From: CAYWTX01 sp964461295
GTDB lineage: Bacteria > Planctomycetota > Phycisphaerae > SM23-33
Assembly (NCBI GenBank): GCA_964461295.1
Contig: CAYWTX010000077.1
Span: forward strand, 1 to 27,652
Direction: 5' to 3'
Length of the DNA: 27,652 bases
Every line of letters begins with the position of its first letter. The first letter of the stretch is position 1. Below the pieces are notes generated by a model, which had not been told where the DNA came from, did no database searches, and saw nothing but the letters and a program-made list of their open reading frames with translations. Both the position numbers and the translations under genes were made by a program. This document shows, piece by piece, positions 13,959 to 21,866 of the stretch.

Positions 13959-14369
13959 CTACGGCAGGTTGCCGCGGATCCGGTCCTGGAGTTGCTTGCT
14001 GACATCGTCGGCGTCGCCGCCGTGGGTGAAGATCGTCACCTTGCTGTCTTTGTGACCCAACTGCTCAACTTCGATCTTGACGGAGTCCTGTCGCGCGGTC
14101 TTGGCGGTCACCTTTCCCTCGCTCCTGTTGCCGGAACTCTTGATGTCCGTCATCTTCAGTTGCTCGACGGCTTTCCTGGCCGCCGCGGTGACCGTGTCCG
14201 GCGTGGCGTTAACCGTCATCGTGTACTTCCCCTCACCCGACATGGCGTCGCCTGTCTTCGAGACGTCCTTGCCCAGACCATGCCACGTGTCGCACCCGGC
14301 CAGGAGCAGGGAACCGACCGCCAGCGACAACAGACTCACCGTCAGGACTGCTTGCACAACTGATCTCAT
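13959..14369 (-). CDS. Small lipoprotein, DUF3568-like
   Basis: A 136-residue predicted lipoprotein. The signal segment MRSVVQAVLTVSLLSLAVGS ends in lipobox LLLAGC with the acylated Cys at 26, after which DTWHGLGKDVSKTGDAMSG resembles an entericidin-like stretch. Residues 50-136 have the pattern of the DUF3568 family, which is usually a periplasmic alpha/beta domain: VNATPDTVTAAARKAVEQLKM, then KVTAKTARQDSVKIEVEQLG, then KVTIFTHGGDADDVSKQLQDRI. Function unknown; probably inner- or outer-membrane anchored and facing the periplasm. ATG 14369 has AAGGAAG upstream. It is convergent with the gas vesicle genes. Confidence 0.85.
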   Translation of the reverse strand: MRSVVQAVLTVSLLSLAVGSLLLAGCDTWHGLGKDVSKTGDAMSGEGKYTMTVNATPDTVTAAARKAVEQLKMTDIKSSGNRSEGKVTAKTARQDSVKIEVEQLGHKDSKVTIFTHGGDADDVSKQLQDRIRGNLP

Positions 14370-14406
14370 GACAGCTTCCTTTCATCAACACGTCTAACCG
14401 AATTCT

Positions 14407-14466
14407 TCGCCCGCGACCGCCGCGGGCGACTTGCCTCGTCCAAAGAATGCCGCCGTTCAGGCGGCA
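14407..14466. repeat. Two hairpins between lmo0937-type gene and lipoprotein gene
   Basis: TCGCCCGCG (14407-14415) pairs perfectly with CGCGGGCGA (14421-14429), and TGCCGCC (14448-14454) pairs perfectly with GGCGGCA (14460-14466). Read on the - strand the second is followed by TTCTTT, so it might be a weak terminator after the 14652-14804 gene; the first lies 38 bases upstream of the lipoprotein start and may be regulatory. Confidence 0.45.
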
Positions 14467-14651
14467 ATCGCCAAGTTGATTGTAGGCACGCAATCGGGCC
14501 ATACATGCGAAGAAACATCCCGCTCGTGGGGCTGCTGCATTGGGAACATCGCCACGGTCGGGCGTCTGTGCGTGTTCCGGCGGCGCCACTTCCTTCGGGG
14601 GCGGCTGGCAGTCTTCCGCACAATGCACGCTTTCGCGCGTCCCAGAGCGTC

Positions 14652-14804
14652 CTACGATATCAGCCGTCGTCCCTGGATCAGGCGAACCAGCACGACGATC
14701 AGCGCCACCACCAGCAGGATGTGGATGAAGCCGCTGAGCGTGTAGGACGTGATCACTCCCAGCAACCACAACAACAGGATCACGACTGCTATTGTCCACA
14801 GCAT
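14652..14804 (-). CDS. Tiny lmo0937-family two-helix membrane protein
   Basis: A 50-residue hydrophobic protein, MLWTIAVVILLLWLLGVI (first membrane helix), short SYTLSGF turn, then IHILLVVALIVVLVRLI (second helix) and a basic RLIQGRRLIS end. This is the pattern of lmo0937 family membrane proteins, often stress- or envelope-associated but of unknown mechanism. ATG 14804 is chosen because AAGGAA precedes it at good spacing and the family starts MLWTI; longer in-frame starts only add a low-quality N-terminus. Confidence 0.85.
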   Translation of the reverse strand: MLWTIAVVILLLWLLGVITSYTLSGFIHILLVVALIVVLVRLIQGRRLIS

Positions 14805-15618
14805 AGTTCCGTTCCTTCCCATATGTGCCAAAGGTCTCATATCAAGCTCCTTGCCTGACCGCGGGTAAGGAATCTTCATGCCCAGCACCTTCGCTATGCG
14901 GCCGCAATCGCACATCGCCTTCCAACACCGCCGAAGACAGAAGAACCGACGCGGTCGAACGCGCAAGGCATTGAACCGCGTCGGCTTACTCGTCAACGGG
15001 CCTGCCCTTCATTCAGTCATCGGACCCGGAGCCGATTCTCTCTCGGCCCGCCATCCAAGCATAGGCCGCAGAAAGCACGAAATGTGTGGATTCTGGGAAT
15101 TGTGTTCTGCGACCACTGTCATTCATTGCTGCAAGGCAGCGGGGACTTGCCGGCGTCGTATCGGAAGGGCAGGCCACCGTCCCGCCTGGCCTCGAGTTAC
15201 GCGCGAGGACAAGTCCAGGATGGCTATAGGCACAAGGGGCGAGCTCGAAGCCGCTGTCTGCGAAGGAACCCGCCGGCGCGGCGAGAAGTGCTGTCATTTG
15301 CCGGATAGAGCACGCTCGAGATGGAACGATCGGGGCGGGCCGCGTCTTGTCGGCCGAGCGGGTAAAGCATGGGCGCGAAGGTCGCCGCGGTATGCTGAGG
15401 GAATTGAGAGGGGTGGTGGTTTTCGCCCGCCGGTCCCCGCCGCGGCGGGGCCGGTTGTGTTGCAGGTTCGTGGCGACGCCTTCCGCTTGCCCCGTTGGGT
15501 GCGTCGCCACAAGCGATCTCACGAGTCGCCGAGGCCTTCTTCGCGGTCGCGTCGCAACCGCCTCGGCTTTCTCGGGTTCTCCGCGGACTTTGCGCCCTCG
15601 GCGGCTATGCTGTTCGTC
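14805..15618. other. 0.8-kb stretch with no convincing gene
   Basis: No reading frame here has the codon pattern or a start signal expected of a gene. The open frame running into rsmA is Arg/Ser-rich and looks like read-through. I see a 16-bp perfect palindrome CCCCGCCGCGGCGGGG (15435-15450) and a long-loop hairpin GTGGCGACGC (15470-15479) with GCGTCGCCAC (15501-15510). It could hold an unseen small RNA or decayed genes. Confidence 0.5.
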
Positions 15619-16569
15619 ATGCAGACGAAGACGCAGATTCGCGAACTGCTCGACTCGGCCGGGCTGCGGCCCAACAAGCTGTTCGGCCAGTGCTTCCTCG
15701 TCGACCTCAACCTCATGGGCAAACTGCTGGAACTGGCGGAACTCACCGGGCGCGAGACCGTGCTGGAAATCGGCCCCGGCACCGGCTCGCTCACGGAGGA
15801 GCTGCTGGAGCGATCCGGGCGCGTGGTGGCCGTGGAAATCGACTCCTCGCTGGCGGCGTTGTTGCGGCAGCGGCTGGCCGGGCGCGGGAAGCTCACGCTG
15901 ATCGAGGGCGACGCCCTGGCGGGCAAGCACGAGTTGTCGCCGGCGGTGCTGGGGGCGATTGGCGAACGGGCGAGCCTGGTGAGCAACCTCCCGTACCACG
16001 CGGCAACGCCGATCCTCGCCGAGTGCCTGCTCAGCTCGTGGTGTTCCGGCGTCCAGCGTCCGGCGTCCAGCGTCCAGCGCCCGCCCGAGCCCTGCCCGCT
16101 GAAGCGGGCCGGCCTCGCCGCGCGGTCAGGTTCCCTTCCCGTCCTCTTCGAGAGCATGACGTTCACCGTCCAGCGCGAGGTGGCTGACCGCTTCGCGGCG
16201 CCCGTCGGCAGCGACGCCTACGGGCCGCTGAGCATCCTGACGGCCCTGCTGGGCCGCGTGCGCCGGGGGCCGGTGGTGCCCGCAACGGCGTTCTGGCCGC
16301 CGCCTAAGGTGGCCAGCCGCATCCTGCGGATCGACTTCGACCCCGCCGCGGCCGCGAGAGTGAAGGACGCCGCGGTCCTGATGGCCGTGGTGAACCTCGC
16401 GTTTGGCCAACGCCGCAAACAACTGCGGGCGATGTCGCGGCGGAAGGGCCTGCCGTTCGCGCCGGCGGCGCTGGAGCAGGCGATGGCGACGGCCAGGATC
16501 GATCCGCGCGACCGAGCCGAGCAGATCAGCCCCGAACAGTACCTCTCGCTGGCGACGGCGGTATCCTGA
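15619..16569 (+). CDS. rsmA: 16S rRNA dimethyladenosine transferase RsmA/KsgA with internal insertion
   Basis: A 316-residue RsmA/KsgA, which dimethylates two adjacent adenines near the 3' end of 16S rRNA during 30S assembly. It has FGQCFLVDLN (22-31), the SAM-binding VLEIGPGTGSLTE (48-60), the catalytic-region SNLPYHAATPIL (122-133), MTFTVQREVADR, YGPLSIL and FWPPPKVAS. Between CLLSS and FESMTFTVQREV there are about 37 residues where the family has only about 5-8; this segment (about 16036-16146) contains two tandem copies of a 14-bp unit and a palindrome found again at 18595. The reading frame stays open, so the enzyme may still work. ATG 15619 (MQTKTQIREL) is preferred to ATG 15607. No clear Shine-Dalgarno. 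Confidence 0.9.
   Translation: MQTKTQIRELLDSAGLRPNKLFGQCFLVDLNLMGKLLELAELTGRETVLEIGPGTGSLTEELLERSGRVVAVEIDSSLAALLRQRLAGRGKLTLIEGDALAGKHELSPAVLGAIGERASLVSNLPYHAATPILAECLLSSWCSGVQRPASSVQRPPEPCPLKRAGLAARSGSLPVLFESMTFTVQREVADRFAAPVGSDAYGPLSILTALLGRVRRGPVVPATAFWPPPKVASRILRIDFDPAAAARVKDAAVLMAVVNLAFGQRRKQLRAMSRRKGLPFAPAALEQAMATARIDPRDRAEQISPEQYLSLATAVS
16094..16109. repeat. Palindromic repeat inside rsmA, copy 1
   Basis: GCCCGCTGAAGCGGGC is a 7-bp inverted repeat around GA; an 18-base stretch (16092-16109) including it is identical to 18595-18612. It lies within the extra segment of rsmA. Confidence 0.7.
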
Positions 16570-16593
16570 AGGCAGGCCGCACCGAATTGGCCC

Positions 16594-16620
16594 TTGTTGC
16601 CCTGGAACCAAAGGTATAAT
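16594..16620 (+). promoter_or_regulatory. Probable sigma70-type promoter
   Basis: A perfect -10 box TATAAT at 16615-16620 follows a plausible -35 TTGTTG (16594-16599) with a 15-base spacer, slightly short. It lies 54 bases before the ATG of the secreted protein at 16674 and just after the rsmA stop, in locally AT-richer sequence. Confidence 0.5.
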
Positions 16621-16673
16621 TCCCTCATACGGATCGAGTGTGTTGGCCGACCCCAAACTCGCGAGGCCCCACA

Positions 16674-17162
16674 ATGAATCGGCAGATCCCGGTCCATCGC
16701 GGCGTTCCATCCTTCCCCGGCCGGCGGATGCTGCCGGCGGCTTTCCTGGCGGCGACGATCCTCGTGCCGGCTCTGCTGGCCGTTTGGGGGTCCTCGCCCT
16801 CTGCCGTCGCGGGTGAGAAGCCTGCCGCGACCAGCAAGCCGACCAGCAAGCCAGCCGCCGGCGAGGTGACTCTCAAGGGCGAATACACATTCGGCAGGAG
16901 GACGGGCAGCTTCACCGCCAAGCTCAAGGCCGTCGACGAGGGGACCTACAGTGTCGTCTACGACGTCGCCCCCGGAGGCAAGCCGTCGGTCTACAAAGGC
17001 ACCATCAAGAGCGATCCGCTGGGCGAGATCCGTGGCTTCGGCACTTCCGGCGCCACCTTCGAGTTCTCGGGCAAGTTCGTCAATGGCGTGGCGAAGTGCC
17101 CGTACAAGGAAAGCGGCGGCCGCGGCCGCAGCGGTTTCATCACGCTGACCAGGCAGGGCTGA
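16674..17162 (+). CDS. Small secreted protein of unknown function
   Basis: A 162-residue protein with a cleavable signal peptide: basic N-terminus, hydrophobic LPAAFLAATILVPALLAVWG, and a likely signal peptidase site near SAVAG. A Lys/Thr/Ser-rich linker (about 46-60) leads to a beta-rich domain containing VTLKGEYTFGRRTGSFTAKL, YSVVYDVAPGGK and ATFEFSGKFVNGVAKC, which resembles the many small beta-sandwich or lipocalin-like exported proteins of planctomycetes. Function not recognised. ATG 16674 fits the signal peptide and is preceded by a good promoter; the longer in-frame start at 16638 would add a non-signal-like leader. Confidence 0.75.
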   Translation: MNRQIPVHRGVPSFPGRRMLPAAFLAATILVPALLAVWGSSPSAVAGEKPAATSKPTSKPAAGEVTLKGEYTFGRRTGSFTAKLKAVDEGTYSVVYDVAPGGKPSVYKGTIKSDPLGEIRGFGTSGATFEFSGKFVNGVAKCPYKESGGRGRSGFITLTRQG

Positions 17163-17259
17163 TGCGCTGCCGGCGCCGTGGTTGGCGCAGGCCTCTGAAG
17201 GGGCGGCGGAGATCGTCCAGCGTGGGGCAGACCGCGAACTCCGATTCCTTCACAAACCC

Positions 17260-18444
17260 TCACTGTCCCGCGACGGGCGGCTCGTTCCCGCTGCTTGGGG
17301 CCGGCTTTGCCGGCGGCTTGTCTTCCGCCGGGCGGTAGGCGAGGCATTCCTCCAGGCGCCAGCCGTGGGCCTTCAGCAGGCGCTGCACGCTTTCGGGCTG
17401 GGAGGTTTGGCTGGAGAGGTAGATCGCCTCGATGACGGCCTGGGTGAGCAGGCTTTCGCGCCCGCTGCATTCGTACGCCTTCGCGGCGCCGGTGACGGCG
17501 CGGGCGAACGACTCGACCTGGCGGACGAACACCGCCGGCGGACCTGCGTCGGACACCACCTGGTCCAGCACCGCCCCGTCGGGGTCGCGCAGGAGGCAGC
17601 GGTCGCCGTCGGCCGAAAGCGATCCTCCGCGCCCGTGCAGGTTGATCCCTTCACTGACGGGTCCGGACCGGCGCGTCGTCACCACCGACGCCATGCATCC
17701 GTTGGCATAGCGCAGGATTCCCGCGGCCGTGTCGTCGGTGTCGTAGATCGGTTGCAGCTGGTCCTGGGGGTTGATGGCCTCGATGCGCTGCTGGCGGAGG
17801 CAGAGGCCGTACGCCTCATCCGGCAGGCCAAGCAGCCACACGAGCATGTCGATGGGATGGTATCCCAGTTCGAGCAGTGCGCCGCCGCCGGCGGAGCCGC
17901 GGTCGCCGCGCCAACTCAGGTTGGGCCCCCAGTTGAACAGGTAATGGGCGCGGGCGAGGAACACGGTTGCCAGGCGCTCGCGGAGGTCCCAGGCGCGGCG
18001 GTAGCCGGGGGCGAACCGCCACTGCGTGCCGACGGCGAACTTGAGCTTCGCCTTGTCCATCGTGGACACGAAGCTCACCGCCTCGGCCAGGTCGCGCCCC
18101 AGCGGCATCTCTTTCCACACGTGGATGCCGCGCTTGGCGCAGGCGGCGATCAGTTCGCCCGCGGCCGCGGGAGGCACGGCCAGGTACACGGCGTGAGGCT
18201 TGGCCTCGGCGAGGAGGCTTCGGTTGTCGACGAAGCCGGGGACGGCGGCTTCGCGGGCGACGCGTTCGGCGACGTCGGCCTCGCGGTCGGAGACGCCGAC
18301 GACGCGGACCAGCGGGCACTGCTGGAGGGCGCGGAGCGTCCAGCGGCCGAAACCGCCCGCGCCGACGACCGCCACGCGCAGCGGCCCCTCGGCGGCGGGT
18401 TTGTTCTTGGTTCGTTGGGAAGCCATGGATTCGCGGGCGAGCAT
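17260..18444 (-). CDS. Gfo/Idh/MocA family oxidoreductase
   Basis: A 394-residue NAD(P)-dependent oxidoreductase. The Rossmann motif VAVVGAGGFGRW is at 24-35, followed by the usual alternation to VYLAVPPAAAGELIAACAKRGIHVWKEMPLG. At the position of the conserved EKP the sequence reads EMP, with a lysine one residue before the Glu, so the typical lysine is replaced. The C-terminal domain carries ALLELGYHPIDMLVWLLG, where the His/Asp pair expected near the substrate is present, and TDDTAAGILRYANG. Substrate unknown; likely a sugar or cyclitol. A TIM-barrel sugar isomerase-like gene lies upstream on the same strand, a common pairing. Start 18444 or 18426; neither has a clear ribosome site. The C-terminus is a Pro-rich tail. 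Confidence 0.9.
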   Translation of the reverse strand: MLARESMASQRTKNKPAAEGPLRVAVVGAGGFGRWTLRALQQCPLVRVVGVSDREADVAERVAREAAVPGFVDNRSLLAEAKPHAVYLAVPPAAAGELIAACAKRGIHVWKEMPLGRDLAEAVSFVSTMDKAKLKFAVGTQWRFAPGYRRAWDLRERLATVFLARAHYLFNWGPNLSWRGDRGSAGGGALLELGYHPIDMLVWLLGLPDEAYGLCLRQQRIEAINPQDQLQPIYDTDDTAAGILRYANGCMASVVTTRRSGPVSEGINLHGRGGSLSADGDRCLLRDPDGAVLDQVVSDAGPPAVFVRQVESFARAVTGAAKAYECSGRESLLTQAVIEAIYLSSQTSQPESVQRLLKAHGWRLEECLAYRPAEDKPPAKPAPSSGNEPPVAGQ

Positions 18445-18491
18445 AGGGCCGCCGGGCCGGGCCTGTCAAGAACCCCCTGCCGCCGTGTCTC

Positions 18492-18537
18492 GTCTCAACA
18501 GAAGTGTCGCTGGTTTGTGTCTCAATTGGAGTGTCAC
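18492..18537. repeat. Two imperfect 19-bp direct repeats
   Basis: GTCTCAACAGAAGTGTCGC (18492-18510) and GTCTCAATTGGAGTGTCAC (18519-18537) match at 15 of 19 positions with a 27-bp period. Such paired short repeats recall the multiple terminal repeats of insertion sequences (IS21-type), but no transposase gene is near. Probably an insertion-sequence remnant. Confidence 0.4.
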
Positions 18538-18594
18538 CCCCCAGGGCTCGTGAAGGCGGCAGAGCGAAGGGCGTCTCGGCTGCGCCGGGGGGAT

Positions 18595-18612
18595 CTGCCC
18601 GCTGAAGCGGGC
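18595..18612. repeat. Palindromic repeat, copy 2
   Basis: CTGCCCGCTGAAGCGGGC is identical to 16092-16109 inside rsmA. Here it is intergenic, between the Gfo/Idh and TIM-barrel genes, alongside the insertion-sequence-like repeats. Confidence 0.7.
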
Positions 18613-18733
18613 AAGTCTCGGGAGTCGTTCTCGCATTCCGCGCAGATGGCTCAACCGGTCTCGCGTCCGGCAAGCGACGCGCCGGATCGCGGCTGGCGTT
18701 CCGAGGGGCCCGGGCGCCGCCGCGGTTGCTCTC

Positions 18734-19537
18734 CTACGCCAGGAACTGGCTGATGTAGCGGTTGGAGAGGACCACCATCTTCTTGCGCATCTCGCCGCGC
18801 CCCCAGAGAGGGCCGTGCGGCTCGATCGAGAGGCAGCCGTCGTACTTGTGTTCGTGCAGGAAGCACATCACCTTGCCCCAGTGGATGTCGCCCATGCCGG
18901 CGGGAGGCTGGGCCACCAGTTCCTCGCCGTCGTACACGTGTTCCTTGATGTGCACGTGGGCGATCTTGTCGCCGTGCAGGCGGACCACGTCGAGGTAGTT
19001 GCGGCGGGCGATGTGCCAGTTGGCCGGGTCGTACTTGATGCCGACGTTCGGCAGGTGCTTCCACACGGCCTCGTAGGCCTGCAGGTCGTTGAAGAACGTC
19101 GCGCCGTGGACGGCGTAGAAGGCGGCCCGCATTCCGGCGGCCTCGATCTTCTTCAGCAGGGGCGGCCAGACGCGGCAGAACTCCTGGACGTTCTCGTCCA
19201 GGCCCTTGCCCGGCAGGCTGCCGCTGCCGGTGACGAGCACCTTGGCGCCCAGGCGTTTGGCGTACTCGATTCCCCGCTCCAGCAGGGCGTGGTTGGCGGC
19301 CCGCTCCTGGGGGTCCGGCGACATGTGGTTGAACCCCCACAGCCCGTAGGCCGCGACGTTCACGTGGTGCTGGCCCAGGATTCGCTTCATCTGGGCGATG
19401 ACGTCGTCGTTGATCTCCTTGAAGTCGCCCCAGTAATCGAACTCCAAGTGCGGCACGGCCTGTTCGGCGGCGAAGCGCGCGATGTCCGGCAGCTCGGCGA
19501 GTTTCTTGCCGCCCAGGAACCCGATCGTCATTGCCAT
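18734..19537 (-). CDS. Sugar phosphate isomerase/epimerase-like TIM barrel protein
   Basis: A 267-residue xylose isomerase-like TIM barrel. Its strands end in the usual metal-ligand-bearing motifs: HLEFDYWGDF (about 30-39), KVLVTGSGS, AAFYAVHGATFF, VGIKYDPANWH, KIAHVHIKEHVYDG and CLSIEPHGP. These provide the Glu/Asp/His set expected for a divalent metal centre. The substrate is not evident. The ATG at 19537 has AAGGAG upstream on the - strand; an ATG six bases further in (19531) is possible. Gfo/Idh lies downstream on the same strand after 289 bases of repeat debris, so the two probably belong to one carbohydrate pathway. Confidence 0.85.
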   Translation of the reverse strand: MAMTIGFLGGKKLAELPDIARFAAEQAVPHLEFDYWGDFKEINDDVIAQMKRILGQHHVNVAAYGLWGFNHMSPDPQERAANHALLERGIEYAKRLGAKVLVTGSGSLPGKGLDENVQEFCRVWPPLLKKIEAAGMRAAFYAVHGATFFNDLQAYEAVWKHLPNVGIKYDPANWHIARRNYLDVVRLHGDKIAHVHIKEHVYDGEELVAQPPAGMGDIHWGKVMCFLHEHKYDGCLSIEPHGPLWGRGEMRKKMVVLSNRYISQFLA

Positions 19538-19791
19538 GCGGTGTCTCCTTCGGTATGAAGGACGCTACAAGTATCAGGCTTTGCCGCCAAGTGCAAGGTG
19601 TTGCGGCGTCGGGGCCGCCCCCGCTTGCCGGACTGGCTGAGGCGGATGACGGACAGCGGACTTCAGTCGCCGCAAACTCTGAGGTTCCGCGGTGGTTTTT
19701 CGCGGTACGGGCGTGGAGGTGAAGGTTTCAAGGAAGTGGACTCGTGGCGGATGGTGCTGTGTTTCCGCGGCAACAGGAAAGGAAATCATTC

Positions 19792-21852
19792 ATGTTACGA
19801 CTCGCTCGGTTCGTGGCAACGCTGACGCTGGCCGTTGGGGTCTTGGGTTCCGCTTCACTCCTGGCGGCTGACAAGGCCGCGCTCGACGCCGCCTTCGCGG
19901 ACCTGGCCAAGTACGACTGGGGCGCCAAGGGCGACGCGCTGAGCACGATCGAGGCGGCCGTCATCGCTTCGCACGGGAAGGCCGATGAGCGGAAGAACCT
20001 GGAGAAGCGGCTGGGCGCGGTGCTGGGCGGCGAGGCCAAGCAGGCCGCCAAGCAGTTCGCCTGCCGGCAGCTCAGCCTGATGGGCACGGCGGAGTCGGTG
20101 CCGGCGCTGGCGGCGCTGCTGCCGGACAAGGACCTCTCGCACATGGCGCGGTACGCGCTGGAGCGCATGCCGTGCCCGGAAGCCGTCGCCGCGATGCGCG
20201 GCGCCCTGGCCAAGGCGGGCGGACTCCAGAAGGTCGGCATCATCAACTCGCTGGGCGTGCGGCACGACGAGCCGTCCGTCGACGCCATGATCCCGCTGGT
20301 CAAGGATTCCGACGCTCAGGTCGCCGCCGCCGCCGTCGCGGCGCTCGGTCGCATCGGCTCGCCCAAAGCGGCCGCGCCGCTCGCCGAACTGCGCAAGGCC
20401 ATGCCCAAGGGCATGGAGATCGCCGTCATGGACGCCTCGCTGGACCTGGCCGCCGCCCTGCTGAAGGCCGGCAACAAGCCCGAGGCCGAGAAGATCTACA
20501 CCGAGCTGAACGCCGAGACGCAGCCGCCGGCCGTGCGAAAGGCCGCGTTCCAGGGCCTGGTGGCGGTTCGCCCGGAGCAGGCGACGCCGCTGCTGATGCA
20601 GGCGATATCGGGCAAGGATGAGGCGATGCGCGGGCTGGCCCTGCGGCTGGTGCGCGAGACGCCCGGCGAGGAGGCGACCCGGACGTTCGCGGCCAACCTG
20701 GGCAAGGTGCCGCCGGCAGCCCAGCCGATGCTGATCGAGGCGCTGGGTGCCCGCGGCGATGCGGCGGCCCGCGCCGCCATCGTCGAGGCCGCTAAGAGTT
20801 CGGACGGGGCCGTGAAACTGGCCGCCATCAAGGCCCTGGGCATGGTGGGCAACGCCTCGGACGTGCCGGCGCTGCTGGTCTCGCTGGGCGCGGCATCGAA
20901 GGACGAATCGTCGGCCGCGACGGCGAGCCTGACCCAACTGCGCGGCGAGGGCGTGAACAAGGCCGTCGCGGGCGCACTGGCAACGTCGGGCCCGAAGGGG
21001 ACGCTGATCGCCATCCTGTCGGCCCGGGCCGCCAAGGAATGCGCCGGCGACATCGCGAAATTCGCCGCTGACGCCGACGCCGCTGTGGCCGCCGCCGCCG
21101 TCGACGCGCTCGGCCTGCTCGCCTCGGCCGAGCAGATGCCCGCCCTGATCGCCGCCGCCAAGACTGCCAAGACCGACGAGCAGTGCACGGCGGTGCAGAG
21201 GTCGATCGTGGCGGTGTGCGGGCGCGACGGCGCCAAGTGCGCCCCGGCCCTGAGCGAAGCGCTGAAAGACACCAAGGCGCCGGTCCGCGGGCTGTTGCTG
21301 GCCGGACTGGCCCGCATCGGCGGGCCGGAAGCCTTGGCCCTGGTGAAGGCCGACGCCAAGAGCGCCGACGCCGACACCCGCGACGCGGGCATTCGCCTGC
21401 TGGCCGAGTGGTCGGACGCGACCGCGGCGGAGGAACTGTTCGCCATCGCCTCGGGCGCCGGCGACAACGTGCACAAGGTGCTGGCGCTTCGCGGGTACAT
21501 CCGCCTGGCTCGCGCCGCCGCCGACGCCAAGAAGCTGGAGATGGTGAAGAAAGCCCGCCCGCTTGCCGCGCAGGACAACGAGAAGCGGCTGGTGCTGGGC
21601 GTGCTGGGCAGCTGCGCGGGCGTCGAGGCCCTGCAGCTTGTCATGCCGGATCTGGAGAACGCCGCCTTGGTGAACGAGGCCGCGGCCGCCGCGGTGCAGA
21701 TCGCCGGCAAGCTCGGCAAGGAGCACGCCGACGTGGTCCGCAAGGCGATGGCGACGGTGCTGGCGAACGTGAGGGACATCCGTTCGGCGTCCCGCAAGGA
21801 AGCGGAGAAGATCATCGGCAAGCTCGGCCCGGGCGGCCCGGCGGGCATCTGA
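19792..21852 (+). CDS. Secreted HEAT-repeat protein
   Basis: A 686-residue exported protein. The signal peptide is LARFVATLTLAVGVLGSASLLAA; the rest is Ala-rich tandem alpha-helical HEAT-like repeats, for example VPALAALLPDKDLSHMARYAL, AMIPLVKDSDAQVAAAAVAALGRIGSP, AAIVEAAKSSDGAVKLAAIKALGMVG and VKADAKSADADTRDAGIRLLAEW, about 16 or more units through the chain. Such superhelical scaffolds mediate protein binding. Planctomycetes encode many exported HEAT proteins, some fused to cytochromes or dehydrogenases, but none of these domains is present here. The ATG at 19792 has AGGAAAGGAA upstream. Several very long antisense frames over it are GC artefacts. Confidence 0.88.
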   Translation: MLRLARFVATLTLAVGVLGSASLLAADKAALDAAFADLAKYDWGAKGDALSTIEAAVIASHGKADERKNLEKRLGAVLGGEAKQAAKQFACRQLSLMGTAESVPALAALLPDKDLSHMARYALERMPCPEAVAAMRGALAKAGGLQKVGIINSLGVRHDEPSVDAMIPLVKDSDAQVAAAAVAALGRIGSPKAAAPLAELRKAMPKGMEIAVMDASLDLAAALLKAGNKPEAEKIYTELNAETQPPAVRKAAFQGLVAVRPEQATPLLMQAISGKDEAMRGLALRLVRETPGEEATRTFAANLGKVPPAAQPMLIEALGARGDAAARAAIVEAAKSSDGAVKLAAIKALGMVGNASDVPALLVSLGAASKDESSAATASLTQLRGEGVNKAVAGALATSGPKGTLIAILSARAAKECAGDIAKFAADADAAVAAAAVDALGLLASAEQMPALIAAAKTAKTDEQCTAVQRSIVAVCGRDGAKCAPALSEALKDTKAPVRGLLLAGLARIGGPEALALVKADAKSADADTRDAGIRLLAEWSDATAAEELFAIASGAGDNVHKVLALRGYIRLARAAADAKKLEMVKKARPLAAQDNEKRLVLGVLGSCAGVEALQLVMPDLENAALVNEAAAAAVQIAGKLGKEHADVVRKAMATVLANVRDIRSASRKEAEKIIGKLGPGGPAGI

Positions 21853-21866
21853 GCCGGCAGGACCGT

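Noticed and set aside
13509..14363. Long + strand frame antisense to the lipoprotein gene
   Set aside because: The - strand frame has a clean signal peptide, lipobox and ribosome site. The + frame begins in palindromic intergenic DNA.
14878..15606. Open frame leading into rsmA
   Set aside because: Arg/Ser-rich, no homology, no start signal. RsmA family begins at MQTKTQIREL.
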